Assembly: GCA_015499985.1 (NCBI GenBank)
Contig: JAAAUF010000212.1
Span: 1 to 49,388, forward strand
Direction: 5' to 3'
DNA: 49,388 nt
Origin: Haplosporangium gracile
Taxonomy: Eukaryota > Mortierellomycota > Mortierellomycetes > Mortierellales > Mortierellaceae
Of this stretch, positions 1 to 10,300 are shown piece after piece. The notes under the pieces were generated by a model, which was given only the letters and a program-made list of their open reading frames with translations, was not told the DNA's origin and ran no database searches. The position numbers were made by a program, and so were the translations under genes. Positions within the stretch are counted from its first letter, which is position 1. Every line of letters begins with the position of its first letter.

Positions 1-284
1 GCTGAAATTGTCACTTTTTAGCTACTGACAAGCCGTGGTGATGACGATATGGGACGTGAGCTCCATGAATTGAACCGTAGGAAAATGGGGCAACGAAATG
101 AACGCGTTAGTAATGGGTTTGTAATATTGCAACAAGACGCTGTGAAGAAAAAACAAAAAAAGTGAGCTACATGGACTTAGTACGAGGGTTGTCAAATAGA
201 TAAATCCTTTTAACTTCCCCTTCTCTCGTCCTTTTTGTATCTTTCAAAGTCGCGTCTATTATGCACAATATAAGTAAATTTTTT

Positions 285-992
285 ACACATTGGTTGTGCG
301 TGGAGACCGGCTGTGGTAAATAAACACCGACTGATTGAAGGGTTTGTCCTTGAGCCTTATTGATAATTAGAGCGAATGCTGACTTGACCGGGAACTGGCG
401 TCTCTCGAACATTACCGATGTAGTGCCGGCGTCGGTGGGTGTGAGAGGATTCTGTGGAGTCATTATCTCTTGTTCCGTCCATTTGCCGTTCAAGCTTGAA
501 GCTTGGACATACTTCGTCCCACGCCTTTATACAATATGTCTTGAGCCATTGCGAAGTCTTTTTGGAGGTCAATATTTCGAAGGAGAATGATTAGTTGTCA
601 ATCTTTGAACTAGCAAGTAAGGAGGCAAGCTGAGAGGATTGAAAGTATAAGTGGCTCTGTTGGGAAATGTACTGCCGGAACTGAATCGCTATTGGAAATC
701 GTGTCCTGACTGTGAAAAAGAATTGGTGGACTGCCTGGAAGCACTGACGTTGCAAGGAGATTAAGTTTGTCAACATCCTTGCTCAGAGGTGTTTGAATAG
801 CCCTATCATTAAAAATGCTAAGTTGGGCCGAGCGGTTGTAAAGTTGGGATAATAGCTCCGCCTGATTAGCTGCTCCTCATGCGAGTCATATGTGGATGAT
901 CCGACTGGTGTAAAACAAAATGTCGTCTGGTACCCTGATATAGTCGGTATGTTCCTTCGAATGCAAAGCGAGCTCCATGCCTTCTCCAGCAC
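285..992 (-). pseudogene. Decayed Helitron/PIF1-type helicase fragment
   Basis: Remnant of the C-terminal part of a Helitron-associated PIF1-family DNA helicase. On the minus strand, near 850-780, a stretch reads YPNFTTARPNLAFLM and runs into KDVDKLNLLATSVLPG, the usual 'DVDxLN...LPG' block. Near 580-545 an LLRNID block breaks by frameshift into CNGSRHIV, followed by a TAA stop at about 530. From about 530 to 290 one frame gives GTKYVQASS, then RRQFPVKSAFALIINKAQGQ and GVYLPQPV, the conserved late helicase motifs. The expected LYVALSR continuation is missing after THNQ. At least one frameshift and two in-frame stops are visible, so it cannot encode a working helicase. The Rep domain and Helitron termini are not seen; the element is truncated or continues beyond the left edge. 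Confidence 0.82.
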
Positions 993-1378
993 AGCAAGTT
1001 ATTCCTCTTAGAATATATATATCATAGGGATCAAAAAAGAATCCCAATACAGTTGAACTGTATTTCCTCTCCCAGATGTTCGTATCACATTATTTTCCAT
1101 GACTCTCATATTCTGTCCGAGTTTTGCAGGGTCGAGCAGAGGGAACAGACTCAGTGGCGGCGAAGGAGACGATCCCAGGAGCCTTGGAGACGAGAATTGT
1201 TGGGGTTCGCGGGGGTAACGGTCTAGCGGATGCGGCTTTTTGGAGTCATTTCTTGAAAATATTTATCATTCGATAAAGTGGGAAGACCAAGGCAACCTCG
1301 ATAGTTGAGAAACTTGGCGGAATAAGGAGTACAGCTTTGTTGAGAAGCTTTGATCTTATCACCTTGAATCTTTTAGAC

Positions 1379-2017
1379 TTAGCTGTCTGTGAACTGAAAG
1401 TTAGGTGTATCATTGCGGATATGTATAATAGTTGAGAGGTAGTGCAAAAGTATTGCCAGAATAACGACTGCTCTGTCTAAATGACAGTCCCTCGGCGCAT
1501 CAAGCAGAAGATGGCATTGGGTCGGAGTTTTGTTATCCAGGTTTGTAACGTTGGCGGTCATAGTTGGGGGAAGAGCGAAAAAAAAAAAGGACGTGTCTCT
1601 TACTCCCGAGAAGTTCAAAGGAATTTTTGGTGAACACAGAGTACTGTCTGATAGACTGTGTAACACCTTTCAGTGTCGTTGTGATTGACATGTCGAGCTT
1701 GCACAAATCCGGGTCATCAGCGTCGAACCCAATGGCTCGTGTCGGATCAGCCAGCACCGCATCCAAAACGCAGCCGATGAAAAGGTTCTCTGTTTTCGTC
1801 TCTGCTGCAGGGTTCACCCAGATTAATCGCGCCTCGTAAGAGTGTTGTTGTGAGGGCGGATCATAGTTTGGTTTTGTTTTCGACAGTCTCTGGAGCGCAT
1901 AACGAGTGACTTTCGCAACCCGAAGTTCCTCGCCCTTTTTCAGCCAACTCAGGAACGACGTATCCGCAGCCTTCCTCGCCGACCTTAGCTCCGTCGCAGC
2001 CGAGCATTGAATATTTA
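1379..2017 (-). pseudogene. Unrecognised ORF split by a homopolymer frameshift
   Basis: Read on the minus strand from about 2017, one frame stays open to about 1533, though its first Met codon is only at 1817. It includes WLKKGEELRVAKVTRYALQ, then WVNPAAETKTENLFIGCVLD and LDMSITTTLKGVTQSIRQ, and looks protein-like rather than low-complexity. At a run of A residues near 1579-1588 the frame degenerates. The neighbouring frame then continues convincingly (VTNLDNKTPTQC, LDAPRDCHLDRAVVILAILL) to a stop at 1379. The simplest reading is one ORF interrupted by a 1-nt indel in the homopolymer, either a real mutation or a sequencing error. I do not recognise the family. Its position beside the Helitron relic suggests transposon cargo or a captured gene, which is inference. 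No start codon or promoter is defined. Confidence 0.35.
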
Positions 2018-2372
2018 AACTCTATCTATATTTCTATGAGGACTCTTCTATTGCTCTTATTTGTACATCGAAAAACTATGTAAAGGTTTGAGCATTAGAC
2101 TTTAATTTGACCTTTGAATGTCGCGGTGGAATCTGGCAAAAAACGATGGCGCTAGAAATAGAGGTATCTAACATAGTATTACAACTGCAGCAATGCAGCC
2201 TGTTGTTCGTGCTATTGTTCCTGACTTTGTGCTTGCTGGTCATTGCGTCATTATGCTGCTGCCCGTGCCTGGCGTCGTAGTGCCCGCTCCTCTTGATCAG
2301 TTCCTTTGCCTTTGTCCGGGGTAGGAGAGGAGGAGGAAGCCATTGATGTGGATGCGTATCTGTATGGGAGAA

Positions 2373-2430
2373 AGTGAGTGTGACTGAGTGTGAGTGTGAC
2401 TGAGTGAGTGAGTGACTGAGTGAGTGTGAG
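2373..2430. repeat. GAGT/GTGAC microsatellite-like repeat
   Basis: Imperfect tandem repeats of GTGA/GAGT units (GTGAGTGTGACTGAGTGTGAG and variants). They sit in a purine-rich stretch that continues to about 2700 with GAAA/GGAA runs. No gene is supported between 2018 and 3160. Confidence 0.8.
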
Positions 2431-3161
2431 GGAGAGAGAAGCAGAGTGAAGAGGGAGAGTGGAGTGAATTGAGAGGCGAAAGGAAGAGATGATCTTGGTG
2501 ATAGAAGGATTGTTGTATTGTTTGTTGTGAGGGCGTGAGAAACGAATAAGAACTGTTAGTGGTTGCTGTGTACAATGGTGTAGAGGTATGGCTAGGTTTG
2601 ATGAGAGGAAAGACTGAAGAGTTAGAAGAAAGAAAGGGAAAAGGAAGGAAGAAAGAAAGAAAGAGGTGAATGTTATGGCGAATGGTCAAGAGATGCAAGA
2701 TGCAAGATGCAAGTGAGAAAGAAAGGGCCGAATTACACGAAAAATAGATGCTCGTTTGCATTTACTCTCGGAGGCGTTCGTCCATTTGTTCCTGATGTTT
2801 AGATGGTTGTAAACTTGGACCCGAATCTCGATGTTAATCTCAGGTCAAAGTGCCTCTAGTAAAGCAACACCCGGTCTCTGAAAGGTAGCTCAGGCACACC
2901 ATTAAGAAATAATGGCTAGAGGGTAAAGGGGGAGGGGTTAGAATAGCGAAGGATAGTTCGCATCAAAAGAGAAAGGGAAAACGGATGATGTCCTTCTTCA
3001 AATGAGATCGGGACAGAGACAGAGCCCAGAGAAAGCCCGAACGAACTTAAAATTGACAGTGAAGGAGTCAACTCAGCGACGTGTCAAACCAGGTGGGCGT
3101 AGTTTGCTAGGTGCACAAATATAGAAGACGCCAAATGAGCACTGCCTCATTCGTATCGATA

Positions 3162-3222
3162 GTCAATTGACTTTATACATATAAATTCCATATGGGGTAT
3201 ACGGATTGGTTTGTCAATTGAC
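3162..3222. promoter_or_regulatory. Two copies of the palindrome GTCAATTGAC upstream of the zinc-finger gene
   Basis: The perfect 10-bp palindrome GTCAATTGAC occurs at 3162-3171 and again at 3213-3222, 51 bp start to start. The second copy is 12 bp upstream of a TATA box at 3234. Paired palindromes at this location look like sites for a dimeric DNA-binding protein controlling the downstream C2H2 gene, possibly by autoregulation. The binding protein is unknown. Confidence 0.5.
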
Positions 3223-3233
3223 ACGCCCGCTGG

Positions 3234-3241
3234 TATAAATA
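3234..3241 (+). promoter_or_regulatory. TATA box (TATAAATA)
   Basis: TATAAATA lies 115 bp upstream of the ATG at 3356. An A-rich, CA-rich leader (3280-3355) without any ATG follows, so 3356 would be the first AUG on a transcript starting near 3265-3280. Confidence 0.6.
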
Positions 3242-3355
3242 CTTGTCGTTCGTCCATTCCAAAAAAAAGAAAATCATTAAGCCTACTCTCGCTCTCATTC
3301 AACACATACACACTCACACATACAATCTTACAAAAAAAAAAACACATACACAACA

Positions 3356-4342
3356 ATGTTCCACAACCAAATCCCCGCAGAGGATGTCAGCAAGATGTAC
3401 ACTACCTTGTACGACAGCGAAGATCCTCAGCAACAGCAGGACTTTCTCATCCAACAGCAGCGTCAATACCAGGATTCCCAGCAATTCATCCAGGCGCTCC
3501 TCACACAGCCTGCCTCTCCCTGGGATGAAGTCTCTCCTCCTTCTCCTGCTCCTTCCTGCCTATCCTCAAGCTCTTCAAACTCCTCGGACTCTAGTCCAGT
3601 CACTGGACTCAAGACAATGGACTCTGAGGAAGCCGACGAACTCGCCGATCTCTTCAACATCGCCATCGACGACTTGCTTCTCGGAACGCCCCTTTCCTTC
3701 TCCGCCGACATGTCTCTCTTTGCTCCTCAGCAACAATTCCTTCAGCAACAGAGCATGATAACCGAGGCCGCTCAGTTTGCCTACATGCAGACTACCGAGG
3801 AACAGCAGCAATACTTCCAGACACAACAATATCAACAGCAGCAGCAGCAGCAGCAGCACTATCACAATCACAGCCCAAGCACGCTTTGCTCGCCCTGCTC
3901 TTCATACCATCCCATGTCGCCTTCAAGGTCGTCTGGTACATCCACACCCTTCAGCGCGCCAACCTCGCCTCTTACCAACGCTGTCCCTATTATGTCTCAC
4001 CCCTCAGCATCACCACGCACCCCTGCCGATGGAACTGTAGTGATCAAGAACGAGGACGGCTCGATTATGGTCTTCAACCCTTCAAAAGACACGGTCACCT
4101 TCCGCTGCGCGCTCTGCCCCACCGAATCCTTTGGTCGCATTCACGATCTCAAGAGACACCAGACCTCCAAGCACCAGCAGATGACCTGGCCTTGCGAATT
4201 CTGCCAGCGCCCCTTTGTCCGCCGCGACGCCCTCCTCCGCCATTACACCGCCAAGGCCACCCGCGACGATGGCATTCACCCCCCTACCTCCGATACTGAG
4301 ACTCTCTTGGCCGTCCGCGCTAGAGCCAAGTTGATCGGCTAA
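3356..4342 (+). CDS. Gln-rich C2H2 zinc-finger transcription factor
   Basis: Single-exon gene for a 328-residue protein, probably a nuclear DNA-binding transcription regulator. The N-terminal two thirds are low-complexity. There are Gln-rich blocks (around 22-40 and 120-172, with a CAG/CAA run at about 3834-3857), Ser/Pro-rich segments, and an acidic patch near 88-98 that could act in activation. Two C2H2 fingers lie near the C-terminus. Finger 1 has C251, C254, H268 and H273 (C-x2-C-x13-H-x4-H). Finger 2 has C280, C283 and H296, but the next histidine is H308, an 11-residue spacing instead of 3-5, so it is atypical. The ATG is the first after the TATA box and sits in the context ACAACAATG. 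Such short C2H2 factors are numerous in fungi; the target genes cannot be inferred. Confidence 0.88.
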   Translation: MFHNQIPAEDVSKMYTTLYDSEDPQQQQDFLIQQQRQYQDSQQFIQALLTQPASPWDEVSPPSPAPSCLSSSSSNSSDSSPVTGLKTMDSEEADELADLFNIAIDDLLLGTPLSFSADMSLFAPQQQFLQQQSMITEAAQFAYMQTTEEQQQYFQTQQYQQQQQQQQHYHNHSPSTLCSPCSSYHPMSPSRSSGTSTPFSAPTSPLTNAVPIMSHPSASPRTPADGTVVIKNEDGSIMVFNPSKDTVTFRCALCPTESFGRIHDLKRHQTSKHQQMTWPCEFCQRPFVRRDALLRHYTAKATRDDGIHPPTSDTETLLAVRARAKLIG

Positions 4343-7300
4343 AGAAAGATAACAAAAGTTTAAAATTAGGAGTAGTTAGTCTTTCATCTTTTCTTATTGT
4401 CTTTTTCTTCGGCGCCCTGTATATAGTCTCAACCCATACCCCTCCTTTTCATCATCATTCCATTGTTCCCATTAGATTCATTCAAAAAAAATACATTTGT
4501 TCATTTCTTGTACCATAACCAACAGCGAGAAGTCAGTGAATGGGTTTGAACAGAGAGTAAGGTATGAAACGTAAATCAAGCCAGTGTAGACCTGAAGGCG
4601 AGCACGCGTATTTGACCGTTGTTTTTATCCAGCACGAAAACGGATTGTTATGATTGGGCGGGAGTAAAAAGGAGGGGTGTATGAAACGCGAATTCAGGGG
4701 GGATGGAGAAGAGGTGAGGCGAACGTGAAAGAGTGACGACAAACCCTAAAGCATTAACCATCGAAGTAAAAATGAGAGAGAGGCATGCTCAGTACAAGAT
4801 CATTCGCCTCATGCTCACTTCAACACTCTTACTTGTTTGTTTGTTTGTTACTTTCGATAGCTCTGATCTACGGTTGTTGAACAAATGCATTAGTGCTGCA
4901 CTTTCTTGTTGGGCACGCACCTCGACTTGTTCCTCCATCCACCCCTCTTTTTTTTTGATACACAAGGCTCAGTTTTCCCTTCAGCAATCATTGGCTGCAG
5001 AAAAATAAACAAAAAAATGTTGAGGGGACGGGGGTGGTACAGGGCACTTTCTGACGTTGGTGCACAATTTGTCGTTCTGTCTAGACAGCATACATGAATC
5101 ACAAGATCTGTGTTGCGTTGAGAAATAGAATGAGCGAAAGGAAGGGATGAGAAAGAGAGAGAGAGAAGAATTGTGTGTGTGTAGTATGTCGGAGTAGGCC
5201 ATAAATATCATCCATATGGTCCTCCTTTTTTCATCCGCCTACCTAATTGCTCCGGATGCAACACACAGATGGAGCATTTTTTTGTCGATTGTCTCGCTCC
5301 AAAGGATGAAGACTATTGGCGAAGAAGGAAAAGAGACAAGACAAGCAACACGATCGTCATGCACTTTGATAGACAACAACAAGAACCATGATCGATGCGC
5401 AATGCAGGAAAGAAAGAAGAAGATAAACCGCCAAATAAGCACAGTTCGCAACTTGGACAATCGACCCAAAATAAATAATAAGGAGGTGCTCGGAGTGTGT
5501 CAGCGCATCTCTCACCGAAAAAGGGGGTAGAGAGAAGGAGAGAGAAAAAGAGGAAGGAAAATAAAGCACTGGCAGAGAGAGAAAGAGAAAGAGAAAATAG
5601 AGAGAAGGAAGGAATTTATTCTTATGCTGATATGCTGACAACGGATGGACACGGTGCCTGTCTGCTTAGGATCGCCAGTGAAAAAAAGAGTCGGTTCACA
5701 GCCTGCTCTTGTTACGATCGGGTTCTCCGCTGTTCTAATAAATCCTGGCGGTTCCATTTTTTTTTTTGCGCGCAATGATAAAAATAACCCGAAAGAGTGA
5801 GGCCACAAAAAAAGGCAGTATTCAATGGTTCTCTGTTGTTCACTTGCCATCTTTGTCTTTTCTTCCCGTTTGATGGGCAGCCACATCAGAGCTCTCTCTC
5901 TCTCTCTCTTCTTATTTGTTATGAGGGTGAGTGAAAGAGATAGAGAGGGAAAAGGAATACGAGGAAATGGTCTCTGGATACATCTTGGACAACACTGAAG
6001 GATGATGTTGAGAAATGTGCGTGGAAGTCCACCATGCATTTTAAGCCCATATTGCAGCGTCGTTTTTTTTTTTTTTTTTTTGGCCATAAGGGGTATATGA
6101 TATTTTAGCCATAAAAATACTCCAATATCTTTGGGAGTGCATGAATTGCATTATCGAAGACAAGTGCTCCAAGCAGTTAAATGTATGATATTAACGAGGG
6201 GCGAGGAATGGTTTTATTATAGTTTTGTTTTGAGGGTACAACACATGGTACTCACATTTTATATGTATGTCGCACACGCAATAGGCCTGAAACATGTGCC
6301 GTTGTTTACAGTACAACGACAACGACAACAACAGATCACAAATCACAAATGAAGGCAGAGAGAGAGAGAGAGTTCGAGCGAGGTCAAGGCAGCCAGCCCT
6401 GTTTGGTCCCGTCGGACATTGAAAAAAGCTGATTACATCGACGACGACGACGACCATGATCAAGGCAGCGGTGGTAGTGGTGATAGTACCAATGATAATC
6501 CCTTGTAGGCTGGCAGGCTAGCAGGCAGGCAGGCAGGGAGGACTGTGCGTCGTATCTCTACCCCTTTCCTTTGGACCGCAACCAGACCATCCCTTCTCCT
6601 TCCTTCCATTTTCTTCATGACCCTCAGTTCTTATAGTATATCAATCCAGACTCTAACCATGGCCCACCCGCCATCGTTTTCGTTTTATTCAAACATGCTC
6701 TCTCTTTTTTCCCTTCTTCTTCCCTCTCTTCTTCTTCCCTTCTCTCGTTTACGTTTTACGTTTTACCTTTTCCTTCCTTCCTTCCTTCTGTCCTTCCTTC
6801 CGTCCGTCCGTCTTTCCTTCCTTCCTTCCTTCCTCCCTTCCTCCCTTCCTTCCTCCCTTCCTTCCTTCCTTCCTTCCGTCCTTCCTTCCTTCCTTCCTTT
6901 TGCTTCTTCTTCTTATGACTCCTCCTGTTCTTCCATCCTCTCATTTGTCTCTCTTCTCGCCTGAGCTCGTCTATTTTTTTTCTTCGCCCCTTTTTAGTTT
7001 CTGCATCTTCCCCTTCTCACGTATTCACTCACTTATAAAAATATCCGCGTTTTGAAAGGATCAGCGCCAACTCTAGTCGTCCATCACCTTTGTCGCTACC
7101 TGTATTTTATTTTTCTTTTTCCGCCCTGTTTTTCTTTATTTCGGTCTCCCTCCTATTTCCTCTCTTTCCTCTTCTCTTTCTCCTTCATTTCCCCTTCCTC
7201 TACCCCTCCCCCTCACTATCCTACCACCCTCACACTAACACCTCCTTTCTTCCCCATTCGCCGCCACTGCCAGTTGTCAGTGGTATCCTGAGCCTCCCTC

Positions 7301-7383
7301 CCTCATCACTTTTCCTTCTCTAACTTATCCCTCCACGAACGAATGTCCCTTCAAATTTCCAACTAATTGTAAAGCACCCTGTC
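4343..7383. other. Low-complexity intergenic region without a supported gene
   Basis: Three kilobases with no convincing coding exon. The region holds GA/AGAG runs (5150-5170, 5520-5610, 5890-5910, 6356-6372), a T18-class homopolymer (about 6063-6080), a CAGG repeat cluster (about 6508-6538), a TTCC tract (6767-6899), and a pyrimidine-rich leader leading into the gene starting at 7384. Open frames here are simple-sequence translations (poly Leu/Ser/Phe or Lys/Glu/Arg). Confidence 0.7.
6767..6899. repeat. TTCC/CTTC polypyrimidine microsatellite
   Basis: About 130 bp of TTCC units with interspersed GTCC and TCCC variants, giving continuous pyrimidine on the plus strand and purine on the minus strand. 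It lies about 490 bp upstream of the RA/PH gene start. Such tracts can form triplex DNA and are prone to length change. Confidence 0.9.
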
Positions 7384-10300
7384 ATGCCCTCATCTCACAC
7401 GCACATCGATCCTCATGCACTCGATTCACTCCTTCACCACACTCTGCAGCTTCGCCGCTCGTGCGTCCACAAATCCGCCAATACTTCAATGACTGCACTA
7501 GCCCCAAATCCCCTGGATCAACAACAACAGCAGCAGGGTGATAGTCGTCACTCTCCAATAACACCAAGACGGTCACCCTCACCATTGCACCGGAGACGAG
7601 CAAACACTGCAACCAAAGATCTCAGTCTTGGTCATTTCTTCTCGTCGTCATCGTCCTCTTTGTCCTCCGATCAAGCAGAAGAAGGCATGGAAAGCCCTCT
7701 CACATCATCATCCATGGCGACTTCGCCCACGCAGTCGTCGGCTTCACGTCTGCCTTCATTTGAATCAGGATCTTCTCGATCCGTACCTCCAGCACAACTC
7801 CTTCTAGCGCCACCGGCCTTCCTCAGTCCCCCTACTTCTCCTGCAAGTTCAATCAGCCCCACAAGTCCACTCAGGATTGCCTTTTCTTCTCCTCGCAACC
7901 ATCGCAACGACCCATTCAACGGCAGCACGACCTTTGCCTCCTTTCACAACCAGCTCAGTCCCGACTCAAAAAAATCCTATATCGCACAACGCCAAGGGCA
8001 GCAGCAGGATGAACAATTCGAGAGCAGCGAGCAGCCTCGATACCAGGAAGAAACCTGTGAGCGACCGACACTCTTTAGGAGTCGCTCTCATTCGCAGCCT
8101 ACAACGCCTACTATTCCTTCAGACCCCCCTCGGTTTTCAATCAGCGGCCGAACTCAATTCTTCGAGCCTCCACAGCACACCCACCAGTCGCACCATCTTT
8201 CATCTCCACCTCCACAACCACGAAGAATGAGGGTGTCAACTGAGTGTTCGAGCCGTATCAATAAGACGTGCTTTCATAGTCATACAGCATTGTGTGTTCC
8301 AGCTCGCCAGCACCACCTTTATTCTACTCTCCCCGATGGCGGCAATACCAATGGCAACAACAGAACTTCCCAGCAGATTTATACCAGCCCCAGTTATCAG
8401 CCTCGTTCTCATCTCGCTCAAGACTCTAAAACGGAGACCCCAATGATCATTCCGATCCATGTTCGATACGTGCTCAAGGATCTGTGGGTCCAGGTAGACC
8501 TGCCTCGGGATATGCCCGTCCACAAGGTGCGGGACCTGATACTTTCCAAGTGCAGGCTAACATCCGTTCCTCTACAGACCCCCACCACATCCTCCGTTTC
8601 AACCGCTTCCGAGGCCAAGATGACCTCGGACAATCCTAACACGATCCCTTCACTGAGTCTACGGGCACGTGATCTAAGCCACTTTAAAGCCGATCTTTTG
8701 GATGAGTGGCATCAGGATGAGAGTCCAAGTTTGCTGGCACTTCATTGTGATGTCGCGTCATCACCTTCACGGAACCATCGCTTGAGCTGCAGTACACAGG
8801 ACGACGAAAGCTTCAATGATCAGGAGAGCATCGACGACGACGAGGCCGAGTTGAGAGCCGAGGAGCTCATTGTCAGCGACTTGTTTGGTCAGTCACCCTC
8901 AAGTCGCACAACCGCCACGACTGGTGGTAGTCAAGCAGATTCAATCAGCCAGGGACTTCTAGGAATCCCTTTCGCGTCTTCACGCGTCAGAGACGACAGC
9001 CAAAGGGGTCACAGCGGTGACCGCTGTCGTACTCAGTCTGCGGTGCCTCCAAGGCCTATTGTCAAGCAACATCATCAGCAAAAGCACCAACATCAAGGTC
9101 GGCAGCAGCATGGTCTAAGCCAGCAGCAGATCAATCGGTTGATATCCTACTCGACCCTCCACAAGAACGACGGGCATGGGTCAGCAATTGGCGGTGACAA
9201 GCACGGTAAGGATGGAATTTCCACGAAGCGATTTAGCAACATCCCCGGGTGGGCGCACTACAGGAGTCGACAGAACAGCAACAACAGTAAACACATCGAT
9301 CGCGAAGTCCTCGATCATGGCGGGATGCTGGCGGATCACTGTTTGGACGAGGAAAACCCAACCATCACTGAGGCTCGAAGTTCAGAGTGCACAGCTTGGA
9401 AGGCCTGCTTTGGAATCTTTTGGTTAGCTGCAGTAAGTGTCGCTACGTTCCTTAGTCGTATGTCTTGATGTTATTCATATAGTCGGAGCCGATTTATACC
9501 TAACCATAATTACGATTTCAATTGCTACCATAATAGGGTCACTGGCTGGACGACTCCAGACTCGTGAGTTCCTACAACTTGCAACCGCATTGTCTTCTGG
9601 AACTCCAGCTTAGAAACAACTACATTTCACTCCCACCTCCTGGTACACCACTGAGTTATTACGATCACTATGCGGAGGGACTACTGTATAAAAAGTCCAA
9701 AAAGGGCAAGCTTGGTCAAGGAAACAAAGAATGCGCCTGGAAGGAGCGCTGGGTTGTGCTTCAAGGCAACAGATTGTTTATCTATCACAAGCGCAAGGTA
9801 TGGCGTCATTGACATATACTGTCTTGATAGGCATAATAGAAAAGTTCACAGTTTCTCACCACCACCTTCATATTTTTGTTTTCACAATAGGACACGACAA
9901 CGAAATCCGAAGAGTTGACACCACCGTTGACTATTATTACCTCTGCCATCCCACCGAATGCTCGCCACAGCTTCAAGTTAACTTCCCCATCGATAGCCAT
10001 GTCTTCTAGCATGGTCAGCATCTTCACCTCACAGGATCCGACAGTCCCAGTAGTGTGCTTTAGGGCCTCAAGCGAAAGTGTACGAACGAAAAATCATTTT
10101 CTCATTATCGTTTTGATTATATACATTGAAAGCAGCATTGCCTAACTTCTTTAATGTTTTTTTTGCCACCCCTTCTAACCTATAGGAGCTCAATCATTGG
10201 ATCAGGATATTCAACTCACTGAACAATACACCGCTGCAAGAACTGCCTCCGCTATTCGACCCGAATATGACAGTATCGTCAATCGTAGTGCCGCCACCTC

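Noticed and set aside
2193..2324. 43-codon hydrophobic small ORF ending in Cys-Leu-Cys-Pro-Gly
   Set aside because: Too short and unsupported; no conserved pattern or regulatory context.
6545..6964. 139-codon frame of Leu/Ser/Phe
   Set aside because: A translation of the TTCC microsatellite and flanking pyrimidine DNA.
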